DNA of 64,000 nt, from contig NZ_CP098502.1 in NCBI RefSeq assembly GCF_024220175.1, positions 992,001 through 1,056,000 of the forward strand, written 5' to 3'. The position numbers and the translations under genes were made by a program. Below are positions 29,068-36,211 of the stretch, in pieces. The first letter of the stretch is position 1. Each line of letters opens with the position of its first letter. Under the pieces are notes generated by a model. The model saw nothing but the letters and a program-made list of their open reading frames with translations. It was not told where the DNA came from and ran no database searches. This stretch comes from Paraconexibacter antarcticus (GTDB lineage Bacteria; Actinomycetota; Thermoleophilia; Solirubrobacterales; Solirubrobacteraceae).

Positions 29068-29810
29068 CCCCACACCGCTTCGAAGACGGCGTTGACGGCG
29101 GCCGGATCCATCGGGACGGTGTCGGGCAGCTTCGCCCAGTCCTCCTGGGCGACGCGGCCGCCCGAAGCAACGTCAGCGTCCCCGCGGAAGCGAAGAACGT
29201 GCTGAACCCCGCCCTGCGCCTCCTCCACGTACGAAAACGCGATGAGGTCGACGAAGCCGAGCAGCCACTTGCGCATGCCCTTCTGGCCCACGTCCGGCGA
29301 CAGCTTCGTCACCTCCACGCCGACGCGGTTCTTGACCTTCTCCTCCTTCGCGTGCGACACGAAGATCACAGCGAACCCGAGGTTGCAGAACCCGGACACC
29401 TTCAGGCGGAAGAGCGACGCGACAGCGTCCCAGCCCTTGCCGTACTCGAAGTCGGAGGCGTGGACGAACGTCGTCGCCGGGATTCCCTCCTTCTCGGCGA
29501 GGCCGCGGGTCGCGAAGTCGGCGCACATGCGGGCGAGCTCGTCGACCGTGTCGATGACGACGGTGTCGTAGCCGTGCTCGGCGGTGCGCAGCTCGTTTGC
29601 CACGTCGAGGAAGTCCTGCCACGAACGGATCGGGACCTGGAAGGCCTCGATGGCCGAGAGGCCGTCCTCGCAGGCAAGGAAGAGCGTGGTGTCCGGGCGC
29701 AGGCTGGCGGCGAGCGTGGACTTGCCGGACTTCGGGTTGCCAAAAATCAGCAGATTCCTCGCACCCAGTCCCGGCACAGGCTTTGTCTTTTCAGTGGGCA
29801 GCAGACTCAT
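29064..29810 (-). CDS. RecA-fold AAA ATPase, Sak4-like recombinase
   Basis: 248 residues. Walker A is GNPKSGKST (LLIFGNPKSGKSTLAASL), Walker B is YDTVVIDTVDEL, followed by a sensor-like LGFAVIFVSHAKEE. This is the layout of phage Sak4-type single-strand annealing or RecA-like proteins, which cooperate with SSB. ATG has GGAG nine bases upstream and overlaps the HNH stop. It is central to the early operon. Confidence 0.8.
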   Translation of the reverse strand: MSLLPTEKTKPVPGLGARNLLIFGNPKSGKSTLAASLRPDTTLFLACEDGLSAIEAFQVPIRSWQDFLDVANELRTAEHGYDTVVIDTVDELARMCADFATRGLAEKEGIPATTFVHASDFEYGKGWDAVASLFRLKVSGFCNLGFAVIFVSHAKEEKVKNRVGVEVTKLSPDVGQKGMRKWLLGFVDLIAFSYVEEAQGGVQHVLRFRGDADVASGGRVAQEDWAKLPDTVPMDPAAVNAVFEAVWG

Positions 29811-30259
29811 ATGTGTCTCCAGGTCTTTCGGTTCGTGATGTGTGAGCAGGTGACGCGAGACACGCCCACGTCCTTGGCGATGCTGGTGTAGGTCTCTCCG
29901 CGGGCAGCGCGAGCACGGATATCGCGGACAAGGCCCTCCGTCAGGACGGCGCATCCGTGCTGCTCGCCAACGGGCGCACGGCCACGTCGCGAGCGGTCGT
30001 GCATGTTGTCGGCGGCCGTCCCCCAACGGAGATGGGCGGGATTGACACAGCCCGGGTTGTCGCAGGTGTGCAGCGCCATCCGCCCCCCTGAGGGGCCGTG
30101 CGCCAGCGTGCAAGCAACCCTGTGGCCGCCGACGTTGCTCTGCCCGAGCCAGAAAGCCGGGTAGCCGGTGTTGAAGAAGCTCCCCAGCCACTGCCAGCAT
30201 CCGTCCTGCTCGCGGACCTTGCTGACGTATCGCTCCATGTCGGACTCAGTGAGCTTCAT
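29807..30259 (-). CDS. HNH endonuclease with C-terminal helix-turn-helix
   Basis: 150 residues. HNH core: DGCWQWLGSFFNTGYPAFWL, HRVACTLAHGP and LHTCDNPGCVNPAHLRWGT, the H-N-H pattern of phage homing nucleases. The C-terminus (IRARAARGETYTSIAKDVGV) is a helix-turn-helix that may set DNA specificity. It sits between two recombination genes with ATGA overlaps on both sides, so its entry did not break the coupling. Confidence 0.85.
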   Translation of the reverse strand: MKLTESDMERYVSKVREQDGCWQWLGSFFNTGYPAFWLGQSNVGGHRVACTLAHGPSGGRMALHTCDNPGCVNPAHLRWGTAADNMHDRSRRGRAPVGEQHGCAVLTEGLVRDIRARAARGETYTSIAKDVGVSRVTCSHITNRKTWRHI

Positions 30260-30480
30260 CCGGTCGCCCGATGCGCGACAAAGCACGCGTTGTTGCAGTA
30301 CTTCCGGGGCCGCCCACGGCCCACGTAGGCGATGGACCTGCCGCAGGAGAGGCAGACCGGCTGGGGCTTCTTGCGCCGGTCCTCCTCGCGGCAGTCGGTC
30401 GAGCAGTACTTCGCGGGCCCGCGCAGGCCCGGCTTCTTCGGCGGCGGCAGCGGCCGGTCGCAGAGCAGGCAGGTCTTCAT
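30256..30480 (-). CDS. Small protein with two zinc ribbons
   Basis: 74 residues. Two similar halves each carry CxxC and CxxxC: CLLCDRPLPPP...YCSTDC and CLSCGRSIAYV...YCNNAC. Internal duplication is clear. Such phage proteins are often DNA-binding or transcription-modulating; the function here is unknown. Overlaps neighbours by ATGA. Confidence 0.65.
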   Translation of the reverse strand: MKTCLLCDRPLPPPKKPGLRGPAKYCSTDCREEDRRKKPQPVCLSCGRSIAYVGRGRPRKYCNNACFVAHRATG

Positions 30481-30806
30481 CGGTTGCGCCTCCGACGGCT
30501 GCGCGGCATGGCCCGCGGGCGGTCACGCTCGTGAACGACCGGGCTTGAGCCGGCGTCGGCCGCGACGTCGGTCAGGTAGGCGCTCGCGAATCGCGAGAGG
30601 ATCTTGAGGATGTCCTCTGCCGAGTCGTGCCGGCACTCGCAGTTGATCCCCAGCTCGGTGACCTGGGTGAAGTCGCCGGCGGTCATCACCATCGCGCCCT
30701 GGTGCGCCTCGGGGTCCCAGGTCAGCCGGACCTCGGCCTCGGTGGGCTCGCCGTTCGGCATCGGCAGGCCACCGAAGCTGATCGTCACCGTCGTGTCGCT
30801 GTTCAT
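30477..30806 (-). CDS. Small hypothetical phage protein
   Basis: 109 residues. N-terminal half is beta-rich (TVTISFGGLPMPNGEPTEAE), then EDILKILSRFASAYLTDVA helix and a very basic C-terminus (AMPRSRRRRNR). Not recognised. Start-stop overlap with the nuclease upstream. Confidence 0.6.
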   Translation of the reverse strand: MNSDTTVTISFGGLPMPNGEPTEAEVRLTWDPEAHQGAMVMTAGDFTQVTELGINCECRHDSAEDILKILSRFASAYLTDVAADAGSSPVVHERDRPRAMPRSRRRRNR

Positions 30807-31723
30807 GCGGCCACCGCCTTGCGCTCGGGCCGGACGCGGTAGAGCGGGAGAGCCGAGGCGCCCTCCGAGCACAGGTCCATGAACGGGCAGCCGCCGTACG
30901 CGGTGCAGCTCGTCGTGTTGCGCGCGTAGAAGCCGCGGTGGCCGGCGCTGCGAAGCTGCTCGGCCCAGTCCCACAGCTCGGCCTCGAGCCGCAGCAGGTC
31001 GTCGGGCGAGCGCGTGGTGGACTCCTCGACGAGATAGAAGTCCGGCCGCTCGACGTAGTCCTGCGTGACCCGCTCGCAGAACTGGGCGACCGACTCGTTC
31101 TGGCGCTGCTTGATCGACGGCTTCTTCGTGAACCGGTATCGGATCTGCGTGACCGGCTTGCCCGTCACGCGCCACAGGGCGTAGGCCTCGAGGCCGACCT
31201 GCCGGTCGAGCTTGACCCGGCGCACGGTGGCGGCGTCGAGCTTTCCGACGAACTTGTCCTCGATCAGCTCGAGGTGGTCGCCGTGGTCGATGACGCCGTC
31301 GGCGTAGCCGAGCAGGTCGAAGGTCCGCGAGTAGGCGCCCGTGTACGGCGAGCGCAGGCGGATGCGGTAGCCGTACTCGCGCTGGCCCTGATGGTCTGAG
31401 CCGTAGCGCAGCAGGTAGGCCGTGATTGCCGCGCGGACGATGGCCTGGTCGGTCTGCAGCTTCTCCTCGTCGGCCCTGCTGAAGATGGGGGCAGCGGACA
31501 GAACTTCGGCGCCGGCGTCCGCGCTGCCGGCCTCCAGGCCCTTCGTGAACGCGGTGCCCATCGACAGCCCGTCGGACTTCGACATCGGCTCGAGGCGCTT
31601 GACGCGCTCGAACTCGTAGCGGCGGCCGCAGTTGATGAACGTCGACAGCGACGAGTACGAGAGGTGCGGCCGAGCCGGCTCCTCGTTGATGAGGTTCTGC
31701 AGGTCAGCGGGGCGCAGCTTCAT
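30803..31723 (-). CDS. PD-(D/E)XK exonuclease, Cas4/RecB-like
   Basis: 306 residues. The N-terminus LSYSSLSTFINCGRRYEFER and the active-site block GDHLELIEDKFVGK (E/D and K of the PD-(D/E)XK core) match Cas4/RecB-type 5' or 3' exonucleases. A C-terminal CTAYGGCPFMDLC plus the N-terminal cysteine in NCGRR gives four cysteines placed as in iron-sulfur Cas4. Probably resects ends for the Sak4-like protein. Its ATG overlaps the stop of the 25-residue peptide upstream. Confidence 0.82.
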   Translation of the reverse strand: MKLRPADLQNLINEEPARPHLSYSSLSTFINCGRRYEFERVKRLEPMSKSDGLSMGTAFTKGLEAGSADAGAEVLSAAPIFSRADEEKLQTDQAIVRAAITAYLLRYGSDHQGQREYGYRIRLRSPYTGAYSRTFDLLGYADGVIDHGDHLELIEDKFVGKLDAATVRRVKLDRQVGLEAYALWRVTGKPVTQIRYRFTKKPSIKQRQNESVAQFCERVTQDYVERPDFYLVEESTTRSPDDLLRLEAELWDWAEQLRSAGHRGFYARNTTSCTAYGGCPFMDLCSEGASALPLYRVRPERKAVAA

Positions 31724-31797
31724 CGCGTCCGCTTCCACACACGCCGCACGTCCCAAGCCAGGAAGGCGGCAGCGATGAACAGGATCAGGTAGGCCAT
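31720..31797 (-). CDS. 25-residue membrane peptide, first gene of the early operon
   Basis: ATG with GGAG seven bases upstream encodes MAYLILFIAAAFLAWDVRR plus a basic end, a single membrane span followed by Arg/Lys. Its TGA overlaps the nuclease ATG (ATGA), so it is translated as part of the operon. The clear ribosome-binding site, coupling and composition support a real gene; the function is unknown. Confidence 0.6.
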   Translation of the reverse strand: MAYLILFIAAAFLAWDVRRVWKRTR

Positions 31798-31841
31798 GTC
31801 GCAACTCCAGTCGGTGGTTCTCGTAGCCGGTCTCGACTACG

Positions 31842-31848
31842 GGACAGA
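31842..31848 (-). promoter_or_regulatory. Phage gap motif (short form)
   Basis: TCTGTCC read with transcription, 44 bases before the first early gene. A second short copy is at 31,866 to 31,872. Confidence 0.4.
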
Positions 31849-31904
31849 ACACTTCCACAGCCGCCGGACAGAAACCTGCACGATATCTCCACCGTGTAAG
31901 AAGA

Positions 31905-31954
31905 CGAACGGCCCCCTGGTGCGCGGGACAGGGACGCGCAGAGGGGGCCGTTCG
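31905..31954. promoter_or_regulatory. Long hairpin in the divergent control region
   Basis: A 13-bp perfect stem CGAACGGCCCCCT (31,905 to 31,917) with AGGGGGCCGTTCG (31,942 to 31,954), continued inside by TGCGCG / CGCGCA around a GGACAGGGA loop. About 19 pairs in all. There is no U-run on either side, so it may be a protein-binding or RNA control element rather than a terminator. Confidence 0.6.
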
Positions 31955-32023
31955 CGGTGCCGGTGACTAATCGGCTGACTGGAGATCAACGCTAGGCGCT
32001 GACGCCATCAAGGTTACCGGCGA

Positions 32024-32038
32024 GTGCAGCGGCTGCAC
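32024..32038 (+). repeat. 15-bp palindrome GTGCAGCGGCTGCAC, copy 1
   Basis: Perfect dyad with central G, in the non-coding divergent control region. Identical copies occur at 37,009, 55,197 and 61,927, all with the same central base on the + strand. Likely a protein-binding site. Confidence 0.8.
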
Positions 32039-32047
32039 ACGCAGCGA

Positions 32048-32096
32048 TGGCCGGCTGGCGTCGCAACCTGTCTCGAAGTTGCGGTCCAGCCGGCCA
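32048..32096. promoter_or_regulatory. Second long hairpin in the control region
   Basis: TGGCCGGCTGG (32,048 to 32,058) pairs with CCAGCCGGCCA (32,086 to 32,096), and inside it CGCAAC (32,062 to 32,067) pairs with GTTGCG (32,078 to 32,083): 17 pairs with one small interior loop. It ends just before the + strand promoter, nine bases after palindrome copy 1. Confidence 0.6.
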
Positions 32097-32099
32097 CGC

Positions 32100-32128
32100 T
32101 TGCACCGGACAGAGGCCGGGCGTATCGT
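32100..32128 (+). promoter_or_regulatory. Sigma-70-type promoter for the rightward early operon
   Basis: TTGCAC (32,100 to 32,105), a 17-base spacer, and TATCGT (32,123 to 32,128). The spacer contains the octamer GGACAGAG (32,107 to 32,114), so a protein bound there would cover the promoter. It would read toward the HNH gene at 32,406. Confidence 0.6.
32107..32114 (-). promoter_or_regulatory. Phage gap octamer inside promoter spacer
   Basis: CTCTGTCC on the - strand, exact match to the copies at 36,202, 49,259, 59,658, 62,722 and 63,178. Confidence 0.5.
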
Positions 32129-32405
32129 TCTAGTTGTGAACACGAACGAAGGCCAAGCCTAGACGGCTGCCCAACGGAAGACAACTCGATGGCAGGAGGC
32201 GCTCTCGGCTCGGCGGTGTTGGATCACAAGTGCCGAATCGGACAGGGCGTTCCAAGGTGGGGAAGCGAATCGGCAGAGCCGGCCCAGAGGGCGAAGGCGC
32301 GAGGTCGCAGACCACGGGGGAGTTCGGGAGTACAGCCACCCCATCGACACATAGGACCGCAGCACAACCAGGGAACCCGTGTAGGGCACCCAAGGGGAGG
32401 GGCCT
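32129..32405 (+). ncRNA. Possible structured leader RNA before the HNH gene
   Basis: 277 bases between a promoter and the HNH start without a convincing ORF. Visible helices: TGCCGAATCG (32,231 to 32,240) with CGAATCGGCA (32,266 to 32,275), one mismatch; GGTC-GCA-GACC (32,303 to 32,313); and GGGG near 32,317 with CCCC at 32,339 to 32,342. Base use differs from the coding frames around it. It could be a regulatory leader, a ribozyme remnant or simple spacer; no known class was matched. Confidence 0.35.
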
Positions 32406-32837
32406 ATGGCCAGATCGAAGAAGGGCAGAAAAGGGCGCGCACGCAGGGAAATCCCGACACAGGGCAAGGCCTCCCCGGTGCTGCGTGTGTTCCGCGACGG
32501 CACGCACGAGGTCGTGCGGCCAGGTGAACTGGCGAAGCGCAAGCGCCGGCCGAAGTCGAAGGGGGCCTATGCCGCCTACCTGCGGTCGCCTGCCTGGAAG
32601 AAGATCCGAGGCTGCGTGCTCGAGCGCGACGACCATGCCTGCACGAGTTGCGGCTCCAAGCGCAAGCTGCAGGTTCACCACCTGACCTACGAGCGGGTGG
32701 GCGCAGAGCACCTCGCCGACCTGACAACGCTTTGCGATGGGTGCCATCGCAAGACCCATGGCCTTCTGAGGGGGATGGGCCTCCCCTACCCACAGCACGA
32801 CCGACTGGAGAGCGACGATGGACACCATGAAATCTGA
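32406..32837 (+). CDS. HNH endonuclease
   Basis: 143 residues. Strongly basic first 70 residues, then YLRSPAWKKIRGCVLERDDH, CTSCGSKRKLQVHHLTYERV and LTTLCDGCHRKTH: the standard HNH centre with two CxxC pairs. Ribosome-binding site AGGGGAGGGG precedes the ATG. First gene of the rightward operon. Confidence 0.88.
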   Translation: MARSKKGRKGRARREIPTQGKASPVLRVFRDGTHEVVRPGELAKRKRRPKSKGAYAAYLRSPAWKKIRGCVLERDDHACTSCGSKRKLQVHHLTYERVGAEHLADLTTLCDGCHRKTHGLLRGMGLPYPQHDRLESDDGHHEI

Positions 32838-33306
32838 CGGAAGTGGGGCTGCGGTCCCGGCTCTGCAACTGGTGCCTGTGTCCTTCGCGGACGCCTGCGG
32901 GTTCGTGGCGATGTGGCACCGCCACCACACCCCGCCCATCGGCCACAAGTTCAGCATCGGCGTGGCGGACGGCGAGAAGCTCGTAGGCGTGGCGATGGTT
33001 GGTCGGCCCGTCGCCCGCCACTACGACGACGGACGCACCCTTGAGGTCAACCGGACCGCCACGGACGGGACGCGCAACGCGAACTCGATGCTGTACGCAG
33101 CTGCCTGGAAGGCCGCGAGCAACCTTGGTTATCGGCGGCTCATCACGTACACGCAGGCCGGTGAGTCGGGCGCGAGCCTTCGCGGCGCTGGCTGGAAAGT
33201 GCTTGCCGCCCGCCCCCCGCGTGTCGGCTGGTCGGTCCCGTCGCGGCCCCGCAAGGACAACGGCGTGGACGGCATCGCACGCACCCTCTGGGAGATGGCG
33301 GCATGA
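32818..33306 (+). CDS. GNAT-like phage protein (XF1762 type)
   Basis: 162 residues. LVPVSFADACGFVAMWHRHH, HKFSIGVADGEKLVGVAMVG and LGYRRLITYTQAGESGASLR are the usual segments of this phage-borne family with an acetyltransferase-like fold. The substrate is not known. ATG 32,818 follows GGAG and overlaps the HNH gene by 20 bases; a second ATG lies six bases on. Confidence 0.72.
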   Translation: MDTMKSDGSGAAVPALQLVPVSFADACGFVAMWHRHHTPPIGHKFSIGVADGEKLVGVAMVGRPVARHYDDGRTLEVNRTATDGTRNANSMLYAAAWKAASNLGYRRLITYTQAGESGASLRGAGWKVLAARPPRVGWSVPSRPRKDNGVDGIARTLWEMAA

Positions 33307-33593
33307 CCCCACGTTCGGGCAGCTCGGACGAGCGGATGGTGCCGTGCGCCCCGCCGCTCATCGCGCACCGCGAGGCGGACTACGTGTTCCCGACGTGGCG
33401 CGCCGCGCTGGCTGACTCCCACGCGCGGATCGCTGACGCCTACGCGCAGCGCGAGCGCATCTTCCGCGCCGCAGCCGACGCGGGCCTGTCGCGCCGCGAG
33501 ATCGCGGAGGCGTGCGGGCTCACCGCTGCCGCCGTGCAGAAGATCATCGGCAAGGACAAGCGGACCACCCTCGACTCCCAGGTGAACTCATGA
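33303..33593 (+). CDS. Small helix-turn-helix protein
   Basis: 96 residues. The C-terminal half has a clear helix-turn-helix: IFRAAADAGLSRREIAEACG followed by LTAAAVQKIIG. ATGA overlap with the gene before. It is a candidate transcription regulator of the phage, possibly of lysogeny. Confidence 0.65.
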   Translation: MTPRSGSSDERMVPCAPPLIAHREADYVFPTWRAALADSHARIADAYAQRERIFRAAADAGLSRREIAEACGLTAAAVQKIIGKDKRTTLDSQVNS

Positions 33594-33847
33594 CCGCTGT
33601 CCCCAGATCGGGCAGCACCCTCACGAAGCCGCAGCGTCGAGTGCTTGAAGCGGCGGCGCGCATCCAACAGCGCGGCGACACGCCGTCTGACGGGTGGATC
33701 GGTGACGACCTCGGCTGGTGCCACATCCCGTGGCGCGTCACGCCCGCGCTGGAACGCAAGGGCCTGGTCATCCGGGGCGACTGGCACGACGAAGAGTGGG
33801 GCTACGACATCACCGTTACCGCAGCGGGCTTCGAGGCTCTGCGATGA
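33590..33847 (+). CDS. Small winged-helix-like protein
   Basis: 85 residues. TKPQRRVLEAAARIQQRGDT, then VTPALERKGLVIRGDWHDEE and a short end resemble a winged helix with wing strands. ATGA overlap with the preceding gene. Candidate regulator; not identified further. Confidence 0.6.
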   Translation: MTAVPRSGSTLTKPQRRVLEAAARIQQRGDTPSDGWIGDDLGWCHIPWRVTPALERKGLVIRGDWHDEEWGYDITVTAAGFEALR

Positions 33848-33877
33848 GCAGCGCTACCCCAGGATCGGGCAGTTGAG

Positions 33878-33916
33878 GCGCCGCGCCCCCAGCCTCCCAG
33901 CCCGGGGGCGCGGCGC
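33878..33916. terminator. Bidirectional hairpin terminator between convergent operons
   Basis: Perfect 13-bp stem GCGCCGCGCCCCC / GGGGGCGCGGCGC with a 13-base loop. It lies between the stop of the rightward operon (33,847) and the stop of the leftward late operon (33,917), the expected place for a shared terminator. Confidence 0.75.
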
Positions 33917-34420
33917 TCAGGTCAGGGGCCGCACGCCCACCGGGACGCGCGGCTTCGGGTTAGCGCGGGCGCACGAGTACTGCGGCGGCACCCGAAGCCT
34001 GAGCCCGTGGATCTCCCGCTTGAGCGCCTGCGCCTCGTATAGCCGAGCGACCCGCGTGCGGCGTGGCTGACGGGGGGCGTGCGCCACGATGAGCGTTGCC
34101 TTCACCGACGCCTTCGCCGCACGGAGCAGCAGTCGGCGAATCCCGACCGAGCCCTCGCACGCTGCGATGACCTCATGCCACCGCTTGATACTGAGGACGT
34201 AGGCGGTCTCGACGATCCTGTGCGCGCTCTGTGCCTGGGCAAGGTCAAGACGCCGGGTGTTGGCGGCCTGCGATTCCCTGAGGTGCCTGGTGTTCGCCTG
34301 GCCGTTGACGAACACGCCCACGACGCCGACGAGGGCGAGCACCGTGAGGAGGACCGCGACGAGGATGCCAAGCGCCGGGGTGGAGATCCGTGGGCTGTCC
34401 GGGTCGCGCTGGCCCATCAT
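33917..34420 (-). CDS. Membrane-anchored protein at the end of the lysis region
   Basis: 167 residues. One N-terminal membrane span (LGILVAVLLTVLALVGVVGV) followed by a helical segment (HLRESQAANTRRLDLAQ) and a basic tail. Last gene of the late operon. Its ATG overlaps the upstream stop. Might act with the holins; unknown. Confidence 0.6.
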   Translation of the reverse strand: MMGQRDPDSPRISTPALGILVAVLLTVLALVGVVGVFVNGQANTRHLRESQAANTRRLDLAQAQSAHRIVETAYVLSIKRWHEVIAACEGSVGIRRLLLRAAKASVKATLIVAHAPRQPRRTRVARLYEAQALKREIHGLRLRVPPQYSCARANPKPRVPVGVRPLT

Positions 34421-34761
34421 CCGCCTGCCCCCATCTTCGCGACAAGGACCGTGGCGGCGGCAGCGATGAGCGCGGCGAGGATGACGCCGGTCAGGCTGTA
34501 GAGGGCGATGCGCAGCCGTACGCGGTCCTGCTTGTCGTCCCTCACCCGAGCCTGCTCGGCCTCGGCCCGCTCCTGGAGCTGCTTGCCGATGCTGCTGATG
34601 TCGTCCTTGAGGTTCAGGACGCTGTTGGCGAGCTCGGCGAACTGGACGGGCAGAGTGCCGAGGACGGTGATCTGGTGGCGGACCTCGTCCATCTGCGCCA
34701 TCAGCCGCTCCTGCTTTTGCTCGACGACGCGGACCCGTTCCTCGATGTCGAGAGGTGCCAT
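34417..34761 (-). CDS. Coiled-coil protein with C-terminal membrane span, XhlA-like
   Basis: 114 residues. Heptad-rich N-terminus (VRVVEQKQERLMAQMDEVRH, LNLKDDISSIGKQLQERAEA) and a C-terminal span (IALYSLTGVILAALIAAAA). This layout matches the XhlA-type cell-lysis accessory proteins. It lies next to the holin candidate. Confidence 0.6.
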   Translation of the reverse strand: MAPLDIEERVRVVEQKQERLMAQMDEVRHQITVLGTLPVQFAELANSVLNLKDDISSIGKQLQERAEAEQARVRDDKQDRVRLRIALYSLTGVILAALIAAAATVLVAKMGAGG

Positions 34762-34781
34762 GCGATACCAGGCGCAGCCCT

Positions 34782-34973
34782 TTAGGCGCGCGTCTGCCTG
34801 TCGGCCGGCATGCCGACGCCGATGCCGAGGGTGCCGAGCGCCCCCACGATCACCGTCAGGCCGGTGCTGCGCTCCCCTGCAAGCAGGAGCACAAAACCTG
34901 CGATAAGGGCCACGATGGCCCCGTAGAGCTTGTTGCTGAGGCCGACGGTGCGGACCTTGACCGGGGTCATCAT
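34782..34973 (-). CDS. Holin candidate, two membrane spans
   Basis: 63 residues from the ATG that overlaps the upstream TAA (TAATG). Two hydrophobic segments (YGAIVALIAGFVLLLAGE and LTVIVGALGTLGIGVGM) with short charged ends, the form of class II holins. Adjacent to a CHAP endolysin. Confidence 0.6.
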   Translation of the reverse strand: MMTPVKVRTVGLSNKLYGAIVALIAGFVLLLAGERSTGLTVIVGALGTLGIGVGMPADRQTRA

Positions 34974-35053
34974 TACCACCGCCCCCTGCCGGCGTAGCCG
35001 CCGGTGAGCAGGAAGATGACGAGGATGATGATGAGCAGGGTGGTGAGGGACAT
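34973..35053 (-). CDS. 26-residue membrane peptide of the lysis region
   Basis: ATG preceded by GAAAGGAA, encoding MSLTTLLIIILVIFLLTGG and YAGRGRW. Its TAA overlaps the holin candidate ATG. It resembles a short form of DUF3309-type peptides. Real by ribosome-binding site, coupling and composition; perhaps an antiholin or part of the pore. Confidence 0.6.
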   Translation of the reverse strand: MSLTTLLIIILVIFLLTGGYAGRGRW

Positions 35054-35075
35054 CGGGTTCCTTTCGGGGGTGGGT

Positions 35076-35699
35076 CTACTCGGAGACCCGGAGGTAGTCG
35101 GCGACGAGGGACTTGGCGCGGACCTTCTCGTAGACGCCGTCGCTGCCGTTGCCGTCGGACACGGCGCCGCTCGAGCCCGTGTTGCCCTCGATGGTGGTGA
35201 TCGTGCCGTTGCCGTTGTCGCGCACGAAGATGCCCGTGTGGTCGAACGTGTAGCGGACGATGTCGCCGGGCTGCGGCGTCGAGGTCTCGCGGGTCTTGGC
35301 CGTCTTCATCATCGACACCGCGCGGGGGAAGCCCGGATGGACAACCCTTGAGCCGGCGTTGCCGTAGCACCAGATGACGAAGTCCACGCACCACGGCTCG
35401 CCGACATCGCCGCCGGCGTAGCGGATGATCCTCTCGACCATCGGGCCGCGGTTGTTACCGCCGGTCTCGAAGACGTGCTGGGCGAGCGTGTGGCGCGCGA
35501 AGTCCAGGGCGCGCTCCTGCAGCGCCGGCTGATGGGTGTGGCGGTCGATGACGCGCTGGGCGTAGGCGACCTGCGCCCTGCGGACCTTCACCGTCCTCAG
35601 GTTTGGCTTGGTTTTGCGTGCGGCGAAGCGGGCGCGAGCCTTGCTGAGCAGGCCCTGGCGGACCTTCTTGCGAGCGGCCCAGCGGGATACGAGGCTCAT
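35076..35699 (-). CDS. CHAP-domain endolysin
   Basis: 207 residues. A basic N-terminal 65 residues (KKVRQGLLSKARARFAARK) leads to a cysteine-histidine peptidase: catalytic cysteine in GEPWCVDFVIWCYG, histidine in TFDHTGIFVRDNG, and TTIEGNTG. CHAP enzymes cut peptide cross-links or amide bonds of peptidoglycan. The basic N-terminus may bind the wall. Sits beside holin-like genes. Confidence 0.82.
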   Translation of the reverse strand: MSLVSRWAARKKVRQGLLSKARARFAARKTKPNLRTVKVRRAQVAYAQRVIDRHTHQPALQERALDFARHTLAQHVFETGGNNRGPMVERIIRYAGGDVGEPWCVDFVIWCYGNAGSRVVHPGFPRAVSMMKTAKTRETSTPQPGDIVRYTFDHTGIFVRDNGNGTITTIEGNTGSSGAVSDGNGSDGVYEKVRAKSLVADYLRVSE

Positions 35700-36175
35700 G
35701 GAGCGATCTCCTTCGTCTGGTCGATGTCGAGGTTCACGGAGAGGCGGACGAGGCCCTTGGCGGCCATGCCCTCCAGGAGGGAGCGCAGGTCCCCGTCGCC
35801 GGCAGCCGCCTCGGGCGAGCGGCCCGTGAGCGCAAGGAGCTTGTCGACGCTCTTGCTCTTCACGTCGGCGACGGCGCGCAGGGCTTGGGGGATGTCGCGC
35901 GGCTGAGCTCTGGCCGCCTTCTCGAGGAGCTCGGCCTCGATCTCGGTGGCGCGCTTGGCGAGCGAGCGGAGGTTGACGACGGTGTCTGCCTCGATCTCGC
36001 GCTGCACGCGGATGAGCGCGTCGGCGTACTGCTGGGCGTGCGAGTCGTCGCGCAGCCGGCGCAGCGTGTCCGTCGAGATGTCGAAGTCCAGCAGTGCCTG
36101 GGCAGCGCCGGGCTTCCCGCCGCTGATCGCCAGGGCGTTGACAGCTTCCCGCTGTTGTGCTGGGGAAAAGGGCAC
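35696..36175 (-). CDS. Possible small terminase subunit
   Basis: 159 residues from a GTG. The N-terminal helix-turn-helix-like part (REAVNALAISGGKPGAAQA, ISTDTLRRLRDD) and long helices (IRVQREIEADTVVNLRSLAK, QALRAVADVKSKSVDKLLAL) fit a TerS-type DNA-binding oligomer. Against it: the large subunit is 22 kb away, while the two are usually adjacent. Starts directly after the gap that holds the octamer at 36,202. Confidence 0.45.
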   Translation of the reverse strand: MPFSPAQQREAVNALAISGGKPGAAQALLDFDISTDTLRRLRDDSHAQQYADALIRVQREIEADTVVNLRSLAKRATEIEAELLEKAARAQPRDIPQALRAVADVKSKSVDKLLALTGRSPEAAAGDGDLRSLLEGMAAKGLVRLSVNLDIDQTKEIAP

Positions 36176-36201
36176 CCAGACAGTCTCCCGGTAGGTGCGG
36201 C

Positions 36202-36209
36202 GGACAGAG
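36202..36209 (-). promoter_or_regulatory. Phage gap octamer CTCTGTCC
   Basis: In the 36-base gap between the lysozyme gene and the possible terS, read in the direction of transcription, 26 bases before the GTG. Confidence 0.5.
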
Positions 36210-36211
36210 GG

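Noticed and set aside
32024..32527. 167-codon + strand frame through the control region into the HNH gene
   Set aside because: No ribosome-binding site, Arg/Gly/Pro-rich, and it overlaps the HNH gene in another frame; the region is better read as control DNA and leader.
32406..32837. HNH gene with upstream RNA as an IscB/IshB-omega RNA system
   Set aside because: The protein has no RuvC parts and no PLMP domain; only an ordinary HNH core.
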